44,616 bases of DNA from Clostridiales bacterium (lineage in GTDB: Bacteria > Bacillota > Clostridia > Oscillospirales > CAG-272): positions 1 to 44,616 of the forward strand of contig JAAVZO010000004.1 in the NCBI GenBank assembly GCA_022791685.1, read 5' to 3'. A program made the translations under genes and the position numbers. Every line of letters starts with the position of its first letter. Positions within the stretch are counted from its first letter, which is position 1. A model generated the notes under the pieces. The model was not told the origin of the DNA. It did not search any database and saw only the letters and a list, made by a program, of their open reading frames with translations. Shown one piece after another: positions 30,701 to 39,469 of this stretch.

Positions 30701-32500
30701 AAGCAGCTTGATCCCTTCACTTATTTTGCTAAGTCCAGACTGAGCCAGCCTTGCAGCTTCATCGAGCTTATCCGACGCTGCGGCAAAGCTGTCGAGCGAC
30801 GAGATTATATCATTCGTTCCCGAATTTAACGCATCCCAGTTGATGTATATATTATCCGCAATATTGCCGATATTCCGACCGATACGCGACATCTCAGAGC
30901 CGATCTGCGTTATCTGATTTGCGAGACTGCGAAGTCCGCCCACAGCGTCGTTCGTCCAGCCGCTATTTCTCATCACCTTGATAAGCTTTTCAAGCGCGCC
31001 TCCAAATTCGACTGAATCGGCTGCAATTGCTTCAAAGCTGTCACATATGTCATCAAGCGCACGTTTCACGCCGTCGCGGTCACTTATCTCAAATGCGTCG
31101 CGCAGTTTGTCAATTCCATCGCAGAGCTTCGTTGTCTCACTGCGGAACTCGCCTACTGCAAGAACTGCGTCGTCACAGGCAAGTGACAGCTCGCTGAATG
31201 CGTCAGCACCCATAGCCGATACCTCAGCAAGCTGATCGATCGCTGCGCTAAGGCTGTCAATACCGCTCGAAAGTTTATCAGACATAGTCACCGCTTTATC
31301 CGAAATATTGGTAAGTCGTCCGGCAGAATCGGCGAAAACTGTACCCATGCGGTTTATTTCCTTAGTTGTATCGTCAGCCCAATCGGAAGCCTGATTTTCA
31401 AGCTTTTTGACAGTGCCGTTAGCCGAATCGAGGTATTCATTGAGTCGAGACAGACGTGATATCACCTGATCCGAGCTGTTTGAAGCGTCAACTACCGCCT
31501 TGTCAACTAAATCATTTAATTCGTCCAGCTGACTCTTCAATTTCGTCATGTTGCTCTCAGTGATATTGAGTGCAACATACGGCTCAGACTGACCGATTAT
31601 ACCGCCGATGTCCTTGCGCCCCTTGATCTCTCCGTTATTAACGCAGTTCGATATGTATCCGCCTGAACTTCCGGCAATACCACCTACATTATATCCAACA
31701 TGGTTGTATCCGACCGCTCCGTCATTTGTACAGCTCATTATCATGCCGTTTGAGCTTCCCGCAATTCCGCCGGTGTCACTCGAAACGTTCATCGTACCGA
31801 GAATGTCAGTCGAACCGATATCACCAAATTCGAGGTTAATATCGTCAAGACTCAGCGACGGGTCAATATTGTTCGTATTGATCTCTGCACGATTAGTGCA
31901 TCCGACGATGGTCGAGCTATTATTTCCAACAATGCCACCGGTCATGCTCTCGCCTGAAATGCTTCCGTCGACCGTGCAGTCGTAGATCTCGCCAGACAAG
32001 TGATTCTCGCCGACAATACCGCCGACCTTGATTTTCGCGCTCACGATCCCAGTAAACGAACAGCGCAGCAGCTTACCTTCATTAACTCCAGCGATACCGC
32101 CAGTCAGCTCACGAGAGCCGGATGGCGTAACGATACCGCTGACATTCAGATCCTTAATTATCGCATTCTCGCCCACATGGCAAAACAATCCAGCGGGAGA
32201 ATAACTTCCAGTTATATTGAGTCCGCTTATCGTATGCCCTGCACCGTCGAAGCTGCCGGAAAACGATGGTATCGGCTCAAAATCAACACCCGCTAACGAT
32301 ATATCGTCGGTCAGTATGACACGCTTGCCAAGCGACCAAACGTCGAGCGAGCAGTCCTCCGAGAGCTTGATCAAGTCCTCAGCAGTACTGATATAGATCG
32401 TTCCGTTGCCTGCGTCAGTGCCGCCGGCTGCGATAGCTGGAGTAACCAGAAGCAGTACAGCAAGCACTATACATATAAGATTTTTATAATATTTATTCAT
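27707..32500 (-). CDS. Giant GLUG-repeat/coiled-coil surface protein with membrane anchor
   Basis: 1597 aa. Signal peptide (1-25); GLUG-type beta repeats about 110-303 (GGIAGVNEGKLLRCSFTG, GGIVGENHLSGEIYDC); a very long helical region 310-980 with heptad-like repeats (DKLRDAF, LDKLKNAADEAG); a second GLUG block about 1000-1170; a TM helix about 1413-1445 (STIAIWWIWIVIAAVILLIVF); then a basic stop-transfer and a cytoplasmic acidic plus coiled-coil tail ending GLFGRRKK. The layout suggests an extracellular rod tethered in the membrane. It follows the MMPL transporter by 33 bp and is probably its partner. No LPxTG. Confidence 0.75.
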   Translation of the reverse strand: MNKYYKNLICIVLAVLLLVTPAIAAGGTDAGNGTIYISTAEDLIKLSEDCSLDVWSLGKRVILTDDISLAGVDFEPIPSFSGSFDGAGHTISGLNITGSYSPAGLFCHVGENAIIKDLNVSGIVTPSGSRELTGGIAGVNEGKLLRCSFTGIVSAKIKVGGIVGENHLSGEIYDCTVDGSISGESMTGGIVGNNSSTIVGCTNRAEINTNNIDPSLSLDDINLEFGDIGSTDILGTMNVSSDTGGIAGSSNGMIMSCTNDGAVGYNHVGYNVGGIAGSSGGYISNCVNNGEIKGRKDIGGIIGQSEPYVALNITESNMTKLKSQLDELNDLVDKAVVDASNSSDQVISRLSRLNEYLDSANGTVKKLENQASDWADDTTKEINRMGTVFADSAGRLTNISDKAVTMSDKLSSGIDSLSAAIDQLAEVSAMGADAFSELSLACDDAVLAVGEFRSETTKLCDGIDKLRDAFEISDRDGVKRALDDICDSFEAIAADSVEFGGALEKLIKVMRNSGWTNDAVGGLRSLANQITQIGSEMSRIGRNIGNIADNIYINWDALNSGTNDIISSLDSFAAASDKLDEAARLAQSGLSKISEGIKLLAGSVAVEDEVGARDAMQLVSDGLGELRSALDKLKNAADEAGRILDGMTTKPDADETEALQAAFDDMVSAASEASSAMMKIQDGFDKLMTCIKIDPGTADEGAQLIIDGFDELSQALGQLKSANTQLKGGLERLRTGLGQLRDAAQIKDITTVRSSLTAIYNSLDAIGDMISDSGYAVYRIADALSDMVIWGDNVAAEAQSIAKIIQNTAASIDKLANGVTMIRDRISVDFDLADAGVDLIDSAAREMIRSAQSIESSITHIGEGLSGFEAMSDELSAAVNSVGGSMDIFKAAADSLTDTFSEIESLFAYLAGVEPIQIESPGKSLEASANELYAQMSGISKQLSLLTSDASGTVGTISGDLLRINDKFDEVIDTVAEIFNQRNDMSIENIFTDVSDEAIESATDGKAADSRNYGRVNGDINVGGIVGSMSIEYDLDPEDDISGGSSILNRVYETRAIISHCQNFGDIISKKDCAGGICGRMDLGIITASEGYGKISSESGDYVGGIVGLSSSKIRNCYAKCFLSGGSYIGGIVGSGNSNSLTGSDCVVSDCRTIVEINGSEQFCGAISGCENGKFNNNFFVSDTLRGIDRVSRAGAAERVEYSEFVGYTDIPNEFKHFTLTFIADDEVLKTLEFNYGDSFGKDIYPNAPKKDGFYSTWTHDTFDELHFDTEVEAMYTRYTTALPTIESRSDGRPVFFVQGEFRGSDAVNANAQVIDREAFGDFADGVIDAVSKFFGFIGDGKLPPSKLGREVIEQWQLRIPDDGNETHRVRVLVPEDSGKLSIYVKADSEWECADIETEGSYIVFETSGRVVDLAIVSTIAIWWIWIVIAAVILLIVFLVVRIVLSVRKRRRIKAAAIVETVEVLPDNNAAHDAEVVQDEEAVEASESVTVTEAENSDTDIDVQRNSDGSRQLSLYDERNELRRRAMEAEARIVELNERNERERREALENARAEKERTDNELAKLRELIENERMEREQLRSQLDDMKHTGLFGRRKK

Positions 32501-32533
32501 TACAATATAAATACCCCTTCAATTGCGATCAAA

Positions 32534-34969
32534 CTATTCCTCGTTACTTTCCCCGACATTGCCCGAAATCACATTAACGTTCACGTCACCATCTACTACT
32601 GCGTGGATTATGCCGTTGACTGTGCCGTTTATCTCGCCGCGCACCATGCCGTCAACACGCACCTTGCCGCTTGCGGTATGTCTGCGTATCGGACGCTTGA
32701 CTGAGAACGAGGTCTTGTCGATGACCTTCTCGCCAAGAAGCAATATTTGAGGAAGCACAAACATTACTATGATAAGCGATACTATCGTACCGCGTCCGAG
32801 GCACTGTCCGATACCGACTATTGCGGTGTTCGAGGTCATCTGTCCTATCAACACTCCTGCGACCGCCATCATCGAACCAGATGTGATTATTGTCGGGAAA
32901 GACATATTCATCGTCTCGATTATAGCTTCCTTTTTCGACATCTCATCCTTCAATTCCATGAATCGGCTCGATATTACTATCGCATAGTCGATGTTCGCGC
33001 CCATCTGAATCGAGCTTACGATAAGGCTCGAAAGGAAGAAGAGCGGGCTGTCGGATATTGCCGGAACGGCGAAGTTTATCCAAATACTTCCCTGAATTAC
33101 GAGTATCAGCAGTATCGGCATTCCGACCGACTTAAATGTACCGAGCAATACGACGAGCACTATCAGTATCGAAAGTATGTTGACGACAAGGTTATCTTGC
33201 TCGAAAGATTTCTTGAAATCGTACTCATTCGTCGAGTTGCCAACAACATATATATCGTCGATGTCATCCGGATAATATTTCTCAGCGAGTGCGTGTATCG
33301 TATCGAGGAACTCGTATGTCTCATCGCCGCCCTCTGGAAGATTCAGGTAAACGAGCATACGGTCATATTTCTCGCCGCGCAGCTGCTTCTTTGCGCTGTT
33401 CATCTGTATGTACGCATCGTCAATCTTTTCCTGAAGCTCAGCATCGAGCGTAACATATCCTTCCTCGATCTCATCGTGTAGGAACATGAATATATCGATC
33501 AGCGGCACTCCCCAGCCAGACAGTCCGCTGACTATCTTGCCGTAGTTGTCGCCGTCGACTGCGTATGCGGCATACAGCAGCTCCGCTACCTCATAATCAA
33601 GATCGGCAAGCTCAGAGAATTGACGCGGTGTCAGCTTGTCGGTCAGCATATAGCCGTCCATCGCTTCGACATTCGCAAGTCCGAGCGTACTGTGAACTTC
33701 ATCGTAGCTGTCAAGTTCATCGAGCAGCTTCTTTTCGGCTTCAGTGTTTCCGGTCGGAACAACGACCGCCACAAGATTTGTGCTCGTGAAGTTATCAGCT
33801 ATCATCTCCTCAGCGATCTGTGTCTCGTTCTTGATCGGAGTTTCGATTCCACCGTCACCGTATGTGTACGGGCACTGCTTCTGGAATAAGAATGCGCCGA
33901 TAATCAGTGCTACAAACAGCGGCGGAACTACAAATCTGCTCGCGTGCGCGAATTTGCCTACCCACGGGATCTTTGGAACAAAGCTCTTGTGTTTGGATCT
34001 ATCCATCAGCTCGCCGAACAGCACAAGCAGTCCGGGCATGAGCACGAACACTGACAAAAGGCTGAATACGATAGATTTTATAAGGCAGATACCCATGTCG
34101 CCGCCGATTTTGAACTGCATGAACATCATCGCAATAAGTCCGCCGACCGTTGTAAGGCTACTCGAGAATATCTCTGGTATTGCCTTAGACAGTGCGATTA
34201 TCGCAGATTCACGTATCGGAAGAACTTCGTGCTCCTCCTTATAGCGGTTGCAGAGGATTATCGCGTAATCTACCGACAGTGCGAGCTGCAATACTATAGT
34301 GACTGAGTTTGAAATGAATGATATCTTTCCCAGTAAGAAGTTCGAACCCATGTTGATTATTGCCGCCGAAAGGAAGGTCATGATCAGCACCGGAACTTCA
34401 GCGTATGTCTGCGAGGTAAGGAACAGCACAGACACAACAACTATCGCTACGATCACGATTATTACCTGCATTTCAGCTGCTATAGTCGCCGACTGATCCT
34501 CGCCTACCGCCGACGATACGAATATATCGTAATCGGCGAGCAGCTCTTTTAACTTATCCAGCGACTCGACACACTTCTCATCCTTTTCGGAATAATCGAA
34601 GGTCACGTCGAACAGCGCCGACGCATTGTTGTAGTGGCTGTCGGTATCGTCGAATGCCAGACTCTGTACGCATTCGAGCTCGCCAAGTTCTTCGGCAAGC
34701 GATTCTGCGTCGGGATATGATATATTCGATACCATTATTTTCGCCGTTCCGAAGGTCACGAACTCATCATCCATCAGATCGAGTCCGATCTTAGTTTCAG
34801 CATCTTCAGGCAGATAGAATATCAGGTCATTTTCGACCTCTACCCAATTTCTCGAAAATGCTGAAAATATTATAAGTATGGCAAATATGAGAAATACTAA
34901 ATTACGTTTGTCAACAATAAATTCAGCGATTTTCATCATAAAATTGCCGCCGTTTTTATTTTCGCTCAT
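32534..34969 (-). CDS. MMPL/RND-family transporter
   Basis: 811 aa; start ATG 34969 (RBS AAAGGA), overlapping the upstream gene by 14 bp. A longer frame to 35065 has no RBS. Two RND halves: TM1 (LVFLIFAILIIFSAFSRN), an extracellular loop, TM2-6 (MQVIIVIVAIVVVSVLFL..), a second loop, TM8-12. This is the MMPL architecture for export of lipids or other hydrophobic compounds. The C-terminal ~50 residues after the last helix have a repeating VxGxV pattern (VRVDGMVRGEINGTVNGIIH) like a short beta-solenoid. Controlled, by position, by the divergent TetR. Confidence 0.85.
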   Translation of the reverse strand: MSENKNGGNFMMKIAEFIVDKRNLVFLIFAILIIFSAFSRNWVEVENDLIFYLPEDAETKIGLDLMDDEFVTFGTAKIMVSNISYPDAESLAEELGELECVQSLAFDDTDSHYNNASALFDVTFDYSEKDEKCVESLDKLKELLADYDIFVSSAVGEDQSATIAAEMQVIIVIVAIVVVSVLFLTSQTYAEVPVLIMTFLSAAIINMGSNFLLGKISFISNSVTIVLQLALSVDYAIILCNRYKEEHEVLPIRESAIIALSKAIPEIFSSSLTTVGGLIAMMFMQFKIGGDMGICLIKSIVFSLLSVFVLMPGLLVLFGELMDRSKHKSFVPKIPWVGKFAHASRFVVPPLFVALIIGAFLFQKQCPYTYGDGGIETPIKNETQIAEEMIADNFTSTNLVAVVVPTGNTEAEKKLLDELDSYDEVHSTLGLANVEAMDGYMLTDKLTPRQFSELADLDYEVAELLYAAYAVDGDNYGKIVSGLSGWGVPLIDIFMFLHDEIEEGYVTLDAELQEKIDDAYIQMNSAKKQLRGEKYDRMLVYLNLPEGGDETYEFLDTIHALAEKYYPDDIDDIYVVGNSTNEYDFKKSFEQDNLVVNILSILIVLVVLLGTFKSVGMPILLILVIQGSIWINFAVPAISDSPLFFLSSLIVSSIQMGANIDYAIVISSRFMELKDEMSKKEAIIETMNMSFPTIITSGSMMAVAGVLIGQMTSNTAIVGIGQCLGRGTIVSLIIVMFVLPQILLLGEKVIDKTSFSVKRPIRRHTASGKVRVDGMVRGEINGTVNGIIHAVVDGDVNVNVISGNVGESNEE

Positions 34970-35297
34970 CTGCAAATTCCTTTCCAAAGGAGATACATTT
35001 GCCATCTGCAAGGCTTCTGCCGCTCGCTTCAAAGCTTCCCTTCTCAGTGTCAAAAACAAGCTCAATGTGCTTTTTAGTCATACTGCCGTGTGCATTATAG
35101 CGCATAGTGTAGCCAAGCGTCTGCATCAGCCCGCTGAACGCTATCTTTTTGCCGTGACAGCTGCCGGAATCTATCGCGGTAGTGTGCGAGAACAGCGTGA
35201 GACTTCCGCTAAGCAGCTCACCGACGACATTAAGCAAAAGCTCGCCGCGTCGTACTCCGAGTGGTACTGACATCTCAATATCATATCGTCGCTCCAA
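34956..35297 (-). CDS. Unknown small protein, first gene of the MMPL operon
   Basis: 113 aa from TTG 35297 with RBS AGGAG; an ATG lies at residue 9. Beta-rich (MSVPLGVRRGELLLNVVGE, SGSLTLFSHTT, KKIAFSGLMQTLGYTMRY), no signal peptide. Might be a lipid-binding or DUF domain acting with the transporter, but no family is recognised. Confidence 0.55.
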   Translation of the reverse strand: MERRYDIEMSVPLGVRRGELLLNVVGELLSGSLTLFSHTTAIDSGSCHGKKIAFSGLMQTLGYTMRYNAHGSMTKKHIELVFDTEKGSFEASGRSLADGKCISFGKEFADERK

Positions 35298-35329
35298 TTT
35301 AATAATCTCCTAACAAATATTACATTAAA

Positions 35330-35350
35330 ATACGTTGAAAACCAACGTAT
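35330..35350. promoter_or_regulatory. Palindromic operator between MMPL operon and tetR
   Basis: ATACGTTG - 5 bp - CAACGTAT, a perfect 8-bp-arm inverted repeat in the divergent intergenic region, typical of TetR-family sites; overlaps a TATAAT on the plus strand. Confidence 0.65.
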
Positions 35351-35473
35351 AATATGATAAACTATTTATAATAATTTTGCAAGAGACAATTAACTTAAAA
35401 ATGCGAGATAACTTACATTTGACATCTAAGTGTTTCCGTACTCACACTATTTTTAAAAGGGACACCTACACAT

Positions 35474-36052
35474 ATGGAAGATAAAACCGACCTTCGAATA
35501 AAGAAAACCTACTATTCGCTGCGTGTCGCGTTCACTGAGCTGCTCGAAGAAAAGCGCTTTGAGGATATCACGGTCGGCGAGCTGTGCGAGCGTGCAATGA
35601 TACGCCGCACAACATTCTATAAGCACTTTGCCGACAAATACGAATATTTTACTTTTTACATAAAAGAGCTGCGCGACCTGTTCGAGAGTCAGCTCTCACC
35701 TGACATAGCGTCGGGAAAAACTGAGATATACTTCACAACAATGGGTCTTGAGCTATTCAGATTCATGAATCAGCACGAGCGGCTCGTTCGTCACATAATG
35801 GAAAGCAATATGCTCAATGTACTTATCGACCTACTTCATGAGCTGATAGAGCACGACCTTCTGATACTAATTCGCGGTGAGCATAAAAAAACCGACAATA
35901 AGCCAGAATTCATCGCGGCATTCTACGCCGGAGGACTACTGAGCTCACTTCGGTGGTATATTGAAAACGGTGTAAAGGTGAGCGAGGACGAATTTGTAAA
36001 AGCCGTTGAAATGCTTGTCAAAACGAGCCTGTCAGATGCTATATTCGAATAA
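35474..36052 (+). CDS. TetR-family transcriptional regulator
   Basis: 192 aa. TetR HTH at residues 28-52 (ITVGELCERAMIRRTTFYKHFADKYEYF), preceded by the usual helix 1 (RIKKTYYSLRVAFTELLEEKRF); the helical C-terminal domain (FYAGGLLSSLRWYIENG) matches TetR_C-type ligand domains. Divergent from the MMPL operon with a palindrome between, so it very likely represses the operon and senses a hydrophobic ligand. Confidence 0.85.
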   Translation: MEDKTDLRIKKTYYSLRVAFTELLEEKRFEDITVGELCERAMIRRTTFYKHFADKYEYFTFYIKELRDLFESQLSPDIASGKTEIYFTTMGLELFRFMNQHERLVRHIMESNMLNVLIDLLHELIEHDLLILIRGEHKKTDNKPEFIAAFYAGGLLSSLRWYIENGVKVSEDEFVKAVEMLVKTSLSDAIFE

Positions 36053-36055
36053 AAA

Positions 36056-36083
36056 ACGTGTGTGTGACAATTCACACACACGT
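36056..36083 (-). terminator. Terminator hairpin between tetR and the beta-helix gene
   Basis: ACGTGTGTGTG - 6 nt - CACACACACGT; the T-run is on the minus-strand side, so it mainly ends leftward transcripts. Confidence 0.7.
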
Positions 36084-36094
36084 ATAACTAATAT

Positions 36095-37501
36095 TCAAAT
36101 ACTATAAAATTCGTTTCCGTCGAATTCCTCATTCGACAATGTTTCTTCATCATACATCAGCATTTCAGTCGGATATTCACCGTAACGTCCGAACTGTCCA
36201 TCTGCATACTGAATAAACGTATTCCCGCAAAGCGTTGGATTCCAGCTGTTATCGCCAGTTCCGCAGTGTATCATCATATACCTTGAACACTCGACGATGT
36301 TGTCTTCTATCGTAAAGCTGCCGATCAGGCGATTGTAGTGGTCCCAGCCCTTGAAGTGAGCCGCTGTGGTCTTGTCGGGACGCTGGTCGCCCCATCCGTA
36401 GCCGGTCAATCGCAGGATATTATTTCGCATATCGATATCTGACATCCAACGCACTGCCGATTCGCGGTCGGGCTTACCAAGAAAATATTCGATACTATAG
36501 GTACAGTATTCGATAAGATTGTTAGTATAGCGCACGTGATTCATCGTGCAGTCGCCGTCGCCGCCGCTTGAAAGTTGGTGAGTGATTCCCGCGTCGTATA
36601 TTTGATATACATAACAGTGGTCGATGACGTAATTATCGCAGCCGCCGTATATCTCGATTCCGTTGCCATAGCGTACCGGTCTGCCGTTACGGTAATATTG
36701 CAGCGAACCACCTATCCATCCAAGCACGCAGTTGGTAACGACTAAATCTTTCGTTGTGCCGCTTCCGATACCGTGCGCGCCGCCGTACATTATCGTAAGA
36801 TTGTCGATAGTGACTCCCTCTCCACCTATCTGGATCACATTTTTACGCGGCAGGAATTCAATTTCGTTAAATCGTTCGGCAGGATGTCCCTCTTTCGAGC
36901 AGAGATAAATGTATCCGCCGTCGGGATCATTGATAGCAGCTTCGCCAAGGTCATGCCAGAATTGTAGGTCGGTCGTAAGGTCGATATAGCCATTGAACGG
37001 CGCTTTGGTTATATTATCGACCGCGATCTCGTTTTCGTAATTGACGACAAGCTTAAGCCCATGAGCCGCGCCGCCGTCCATGACAATACAGCCGCAGTCA
37101 TCGCAGAACTTCTCGCTGTAGCGATAAATAGTGGGAGCAACTTCTACCCATTCGCCGACTTTAGCGCCGTCGAACGGAGAGCCGTAAATGCGGGGCTTGT
37201 CTCCGTCACCGTATGCTGAATATGTAACTCCGGCGCTTGCAGTAAAGCTTCCGCGCCAGACACCGCCGCGCTCGAACAGTACCTCTGAACCCGGCTCGAT
37301 TTTATGCTCTGCCAGAGCTGCAAGCGTTTTCCATGCGCTGTCCGGCGAGTGTCCATCGTCCGTGTCGCTGCCATCAGGCGATATATAGTATATCTGACAA
37401 CCGACTTTGGGTTCATGAGCTGATGAGAGTATTTCGGACTTTAACTTTTCGGTCTGCTCAATAACAGAGTTTAAAACCGAAGCAGGTGCAGTCATAAGCA
37501 T
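36095..37501 (-). CDS. Right-handed beta-helix (pectin-lyase-fold) protein
   Basis: 468 aa, RBS AGGAG. No signal peptide. Opening motif YYISPDGSDTDDGHSPDSAW is the usual start of secreted-type beta-helix glycan enzymes, followed by repeating rungs (GVTIDNLTIMYGGAHGIG, NGIEIYGGCDNYVIDHCYVY, MRNNILRLTGYG). Likely a polysaccharide lyase or glycoside-binding protein acting in the cytoplasm, since no export signal is seen. Substrate unknown. Confidence 0.7.
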   Translation of the reverse strand: MLMTAPASVLNSVIEQTEKLKSEILSSAHEPKVGCQIYYISPDGSDTDDGHSPDSAWKTLAALAEHKIEPGSEVLFERGGVWRGSFTASAGVTYSAYGDGDKPRIYGSPFDGAKVGEWVEVAPTIYRYSEKFCDDCGCIVMDGGAAHGLKLVVNYENEIAVDNITKAPFNGYIDLTTDLQFWHDLGEAAINDPDGGYIYLCSKEGHPAERFNEIEFLPRKNVIQIGGEGVTIDNLTIMYGGAHGIGSGTTKDLVVTNCVLGWIGGSLQYYRNGRPVRYGNGIEIYGGCDNYVIDHCYVYQIYDAGITHQLSSGGDGDCTMNHVRYTNNLIEYCTYSIEYFLGKPDRESAVRWMSDIDMRNNILRLTGYGWGDQRPDKTTAAHFKGWDHYNRLIGSFTIEDNIVECSRYMMIHCGTGDNSWNPTLCGNTFIQYADGQFGRYGEYPTEMLMYDEETLSNEEFDGNEFYSI

Positions 37502-37525
37502 AATAGTTCTCCTTTATCAAAGCTT

Positions 37526-37975
37526 TCAAATAATGAAGTTTACAATAGCATACACAAAATGACATAATGCAAAAATAGAAGCCGGAATAACTACAATATA
37601 ATTTTCCCTGTCGATCGCAAACAGTAGAAATGCAAGACACGGAAATACCGTGAGCCCTAATATTACTAAGCTATTTGCTGTGCCAGTATAGTAAAATATC
37701 CAACTTACGGAATATAATAAGCAGCTGACACTCACTGCAATGATCAGCGGTGTAAATTTAAGTTTGCGTCGCTGTTGATTTACAACCAAGCATAATGCGG
37801 AAATCATCAGCAGCTGACAGATCGAAGCTATAACATCAATAGTTCCAGTGACTGATTCGCACCTCAATATATCGTTAGGTGCTGGAACTGCAAACCAAAC
37901 AAAGTTTGGCAGCATGATAATTATAAAAAGTAGAAGTCCACAGATATCAAATCCACATTTATATTTTTTCACCAT
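37526..37975 (-). CDS. Small multi-pass membrane protein
   Basis: 149 aa with about five hydrophobic helices (GLLLFIIIMLPNFVWFA; VIASICQLLMISALCLVV; LIIAVSVSCLLYSVSWIFYY; LVILGLTVFPCLAFLLFA; VIPASIFALCHFVYAIVNF). No clear RBS. Family not recognised. Stands alone between the beta-helix gene and a divergent regulator. Confidence 0.6.
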   Translation of the reverse strand: MVKKYKCGFDICGLLLFIIIMLPNFVWFAVPAPNDILRCESVTGTIDVIASICQLLMISALCLVVNQQRRKLKFTPLIIAVSVSCLLYSVSWIFYYTGTANSLVILGLTVFPCLAFLLFAIDRENYIVVIPASIFALCHFVYAIVNFII

Positions 37976-38080
37976 ATATTAACCACTAAACTACTTCAAA
38001 TACGCTTCCTTAACACTATACCACATTTTCGACAAAAAATCAATAGCTTTAAGAAAAATAATTTATAAGAGGAATTGTAA

Positions 38081-39451
38081 ATGTCTGCTAAGTTAAAGGA
38101 CGAGCCGCTTTACAAGGCGCTTGCCTCTGAGCTGAAAAACGGAATACTGACCGGACGCTTGAAAAATGGCGAACGCCTGCCTTCAAAGCGCGCGATGTCG
38201 TCTGAAAAGCAGTTGTCGCTGATAACTGTGCAGAACGCGTATGAGCTGCTCTGTGCTGAGGGATACCTCAAAAGCGAGGAGCGGCGCGGTTACTTTGTTT
38301 CATACTCTGGAAAGCTTATGTCTGACGATATTCCGCCAGTTAAGCTTCCCGATACGTCAAAGCCGCGATATGACTTCAAATCCTCATCAACTGCCGCTGA
38401 GGGCTTCCCCTTCTACACATGGACGCGAATAATGCGCGAAACGCTGTCCGAAAAAGACACTCGTCTGCTCGCTGCGATAGATCCAAAGGGCGTGTACGAG
38501 CTCAGGCGCGAGATATCGAAGCGGCTCGCTATAACACGCGGTATCTACTGTTCGCCTGAACAGATAATAATCGGTGCAGGCTCGGAATATTTAGTCGGGC
38601 TCGTTTATCAGCTGCTCGGTCGGCATAGCTACGCATTCGAAAATCCCGGATTCACTAAGGCGGCAAAGATATACCAGCGGCTCGGTGCAAGTCTCGACTT
38701 TATCGCGACCGACAGCGAAGGAATACGCACCGACCTGATATCCGCCAACAAGTCGCTCGAAGTTGTACACGTCACGCCGTCGCACAGCTTCCCGCTCGGC
38801 ACTGTAATGTCGCCGCAGCGCAGATTCGAGCTGCTCGAATGGGTGTCAGACGCACCTGAACGACGCATCGTCGAGGACGACTTCGACAGCGAATTCCGCT
38901 ACGACGGTCACAGCTATCCAAGCCTTTACAGTCTTGACAAAAGTGACAGCGTAATATATATGAACACCTTCACTCGCACGCTTGCTCCGTCAATGCGTAT
39001 CGGCTACATGGTGCTTCCGCCGAAGCTGCTCGCAAAGTTTGAGCAAAGCTTCATGTTCTATTCATCGACCGTACCAGCACTTGAGCAGTACGTGCTCGCA
39101 CGCTTCATCGCCGACGGTTCGTTCGAGCGGCACATCAATCGTATGCGCAAGATATATCGCAGCCGCCGCGATACGCTCATAGATGCACTCAATGCAGAAT
39201 TCGGCGGCAAGATCGATATACTCGGCAAGGAGGCAGGTGTACACCTGCTGATACGGCTTCACGGTGATCTAAACGAATCCGATATAATAGACCGTGCTAA
39301 AAATGCGGGAATATTGCTGTCGGGAATAAGTGAATTCACACCAGAAGGCTCAGGAGATATAATATTTTCCAACGCGCTCGTGATCAATTTTGCAGGGATC
39401 AGCGACAGCGACATAAAGGCCGCAGTAAAGCTGCTTGCAAATATAATATAA
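38081..39451 (+). CDS. MocR-family (GntR-aminotransferase) regulator lacking the PLP lysine
   Basis: 456 aa. GntR winged HTH (residues 1-75, LPSKRAMSSEKQLSLITVQNAYELL) joined to an aminotransferase fold I domain (IIIGAGSEYLVGLVYQLLG, IVEDDFDSEFRY). The usual FSK(S/T)LAP segment that carries the PLP lysine reads TFTRTLAPSMRIGY, with arginine (R299, codon CGC at 38975-38977) in its place. PLP binding or chemistry may thus be changed. Lies 18 bp before glycerol-1-phosphate dehydrogenase and may control it. Confidence 0.85.
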   Translation: MSAKLKDEPLYKALASELKNGILTGRLKNGERLPSKRAMSSEKQLSLITVQNAYELLCAEGYLKSEERRGYFVSYSGKLMSDDIPPVKLPDTSKPRYDFKSSSTAAEGFPFYTWTRIMRETLSEKDTRLLAAIDPKGVYELRREISKRLAITRGIYCSPEQIIIGAGSEYLVGLVYQLLGRHSYAFENPGFTKAAKIYQRLGASLDFIATDSEGIRTDLISANKSLEVVHVTPSHSFPLGTVMSPQRRFELLEWVSDAPERRIVEDDFDSEFRYDGHSYPSLYSLDKSDSVIYMNTFTRTLAPSMRIGYMVLPPKLLAKFEQSFMFYSSTVPALEQYVLARFIADGSFERHINRMRKIYRSRRDTLIDALNAEFGGKIDILGKEAGVHLLIRLHGDLNESDIIDRAKNAGILLSGISEFTPEGSGDIIFSNALVINFAGISDSDIKAAVKLLANII

Positions 39452-39469
39452 AATTTAGGAGATAAAGAA

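Noticed and set aside
32747..33481. 244-codon plus-strand frame
   Set aside because: Antisense shadow of the MMPL transporter; composition rich in Tyr/Arg/His as expected for a shadow frame.
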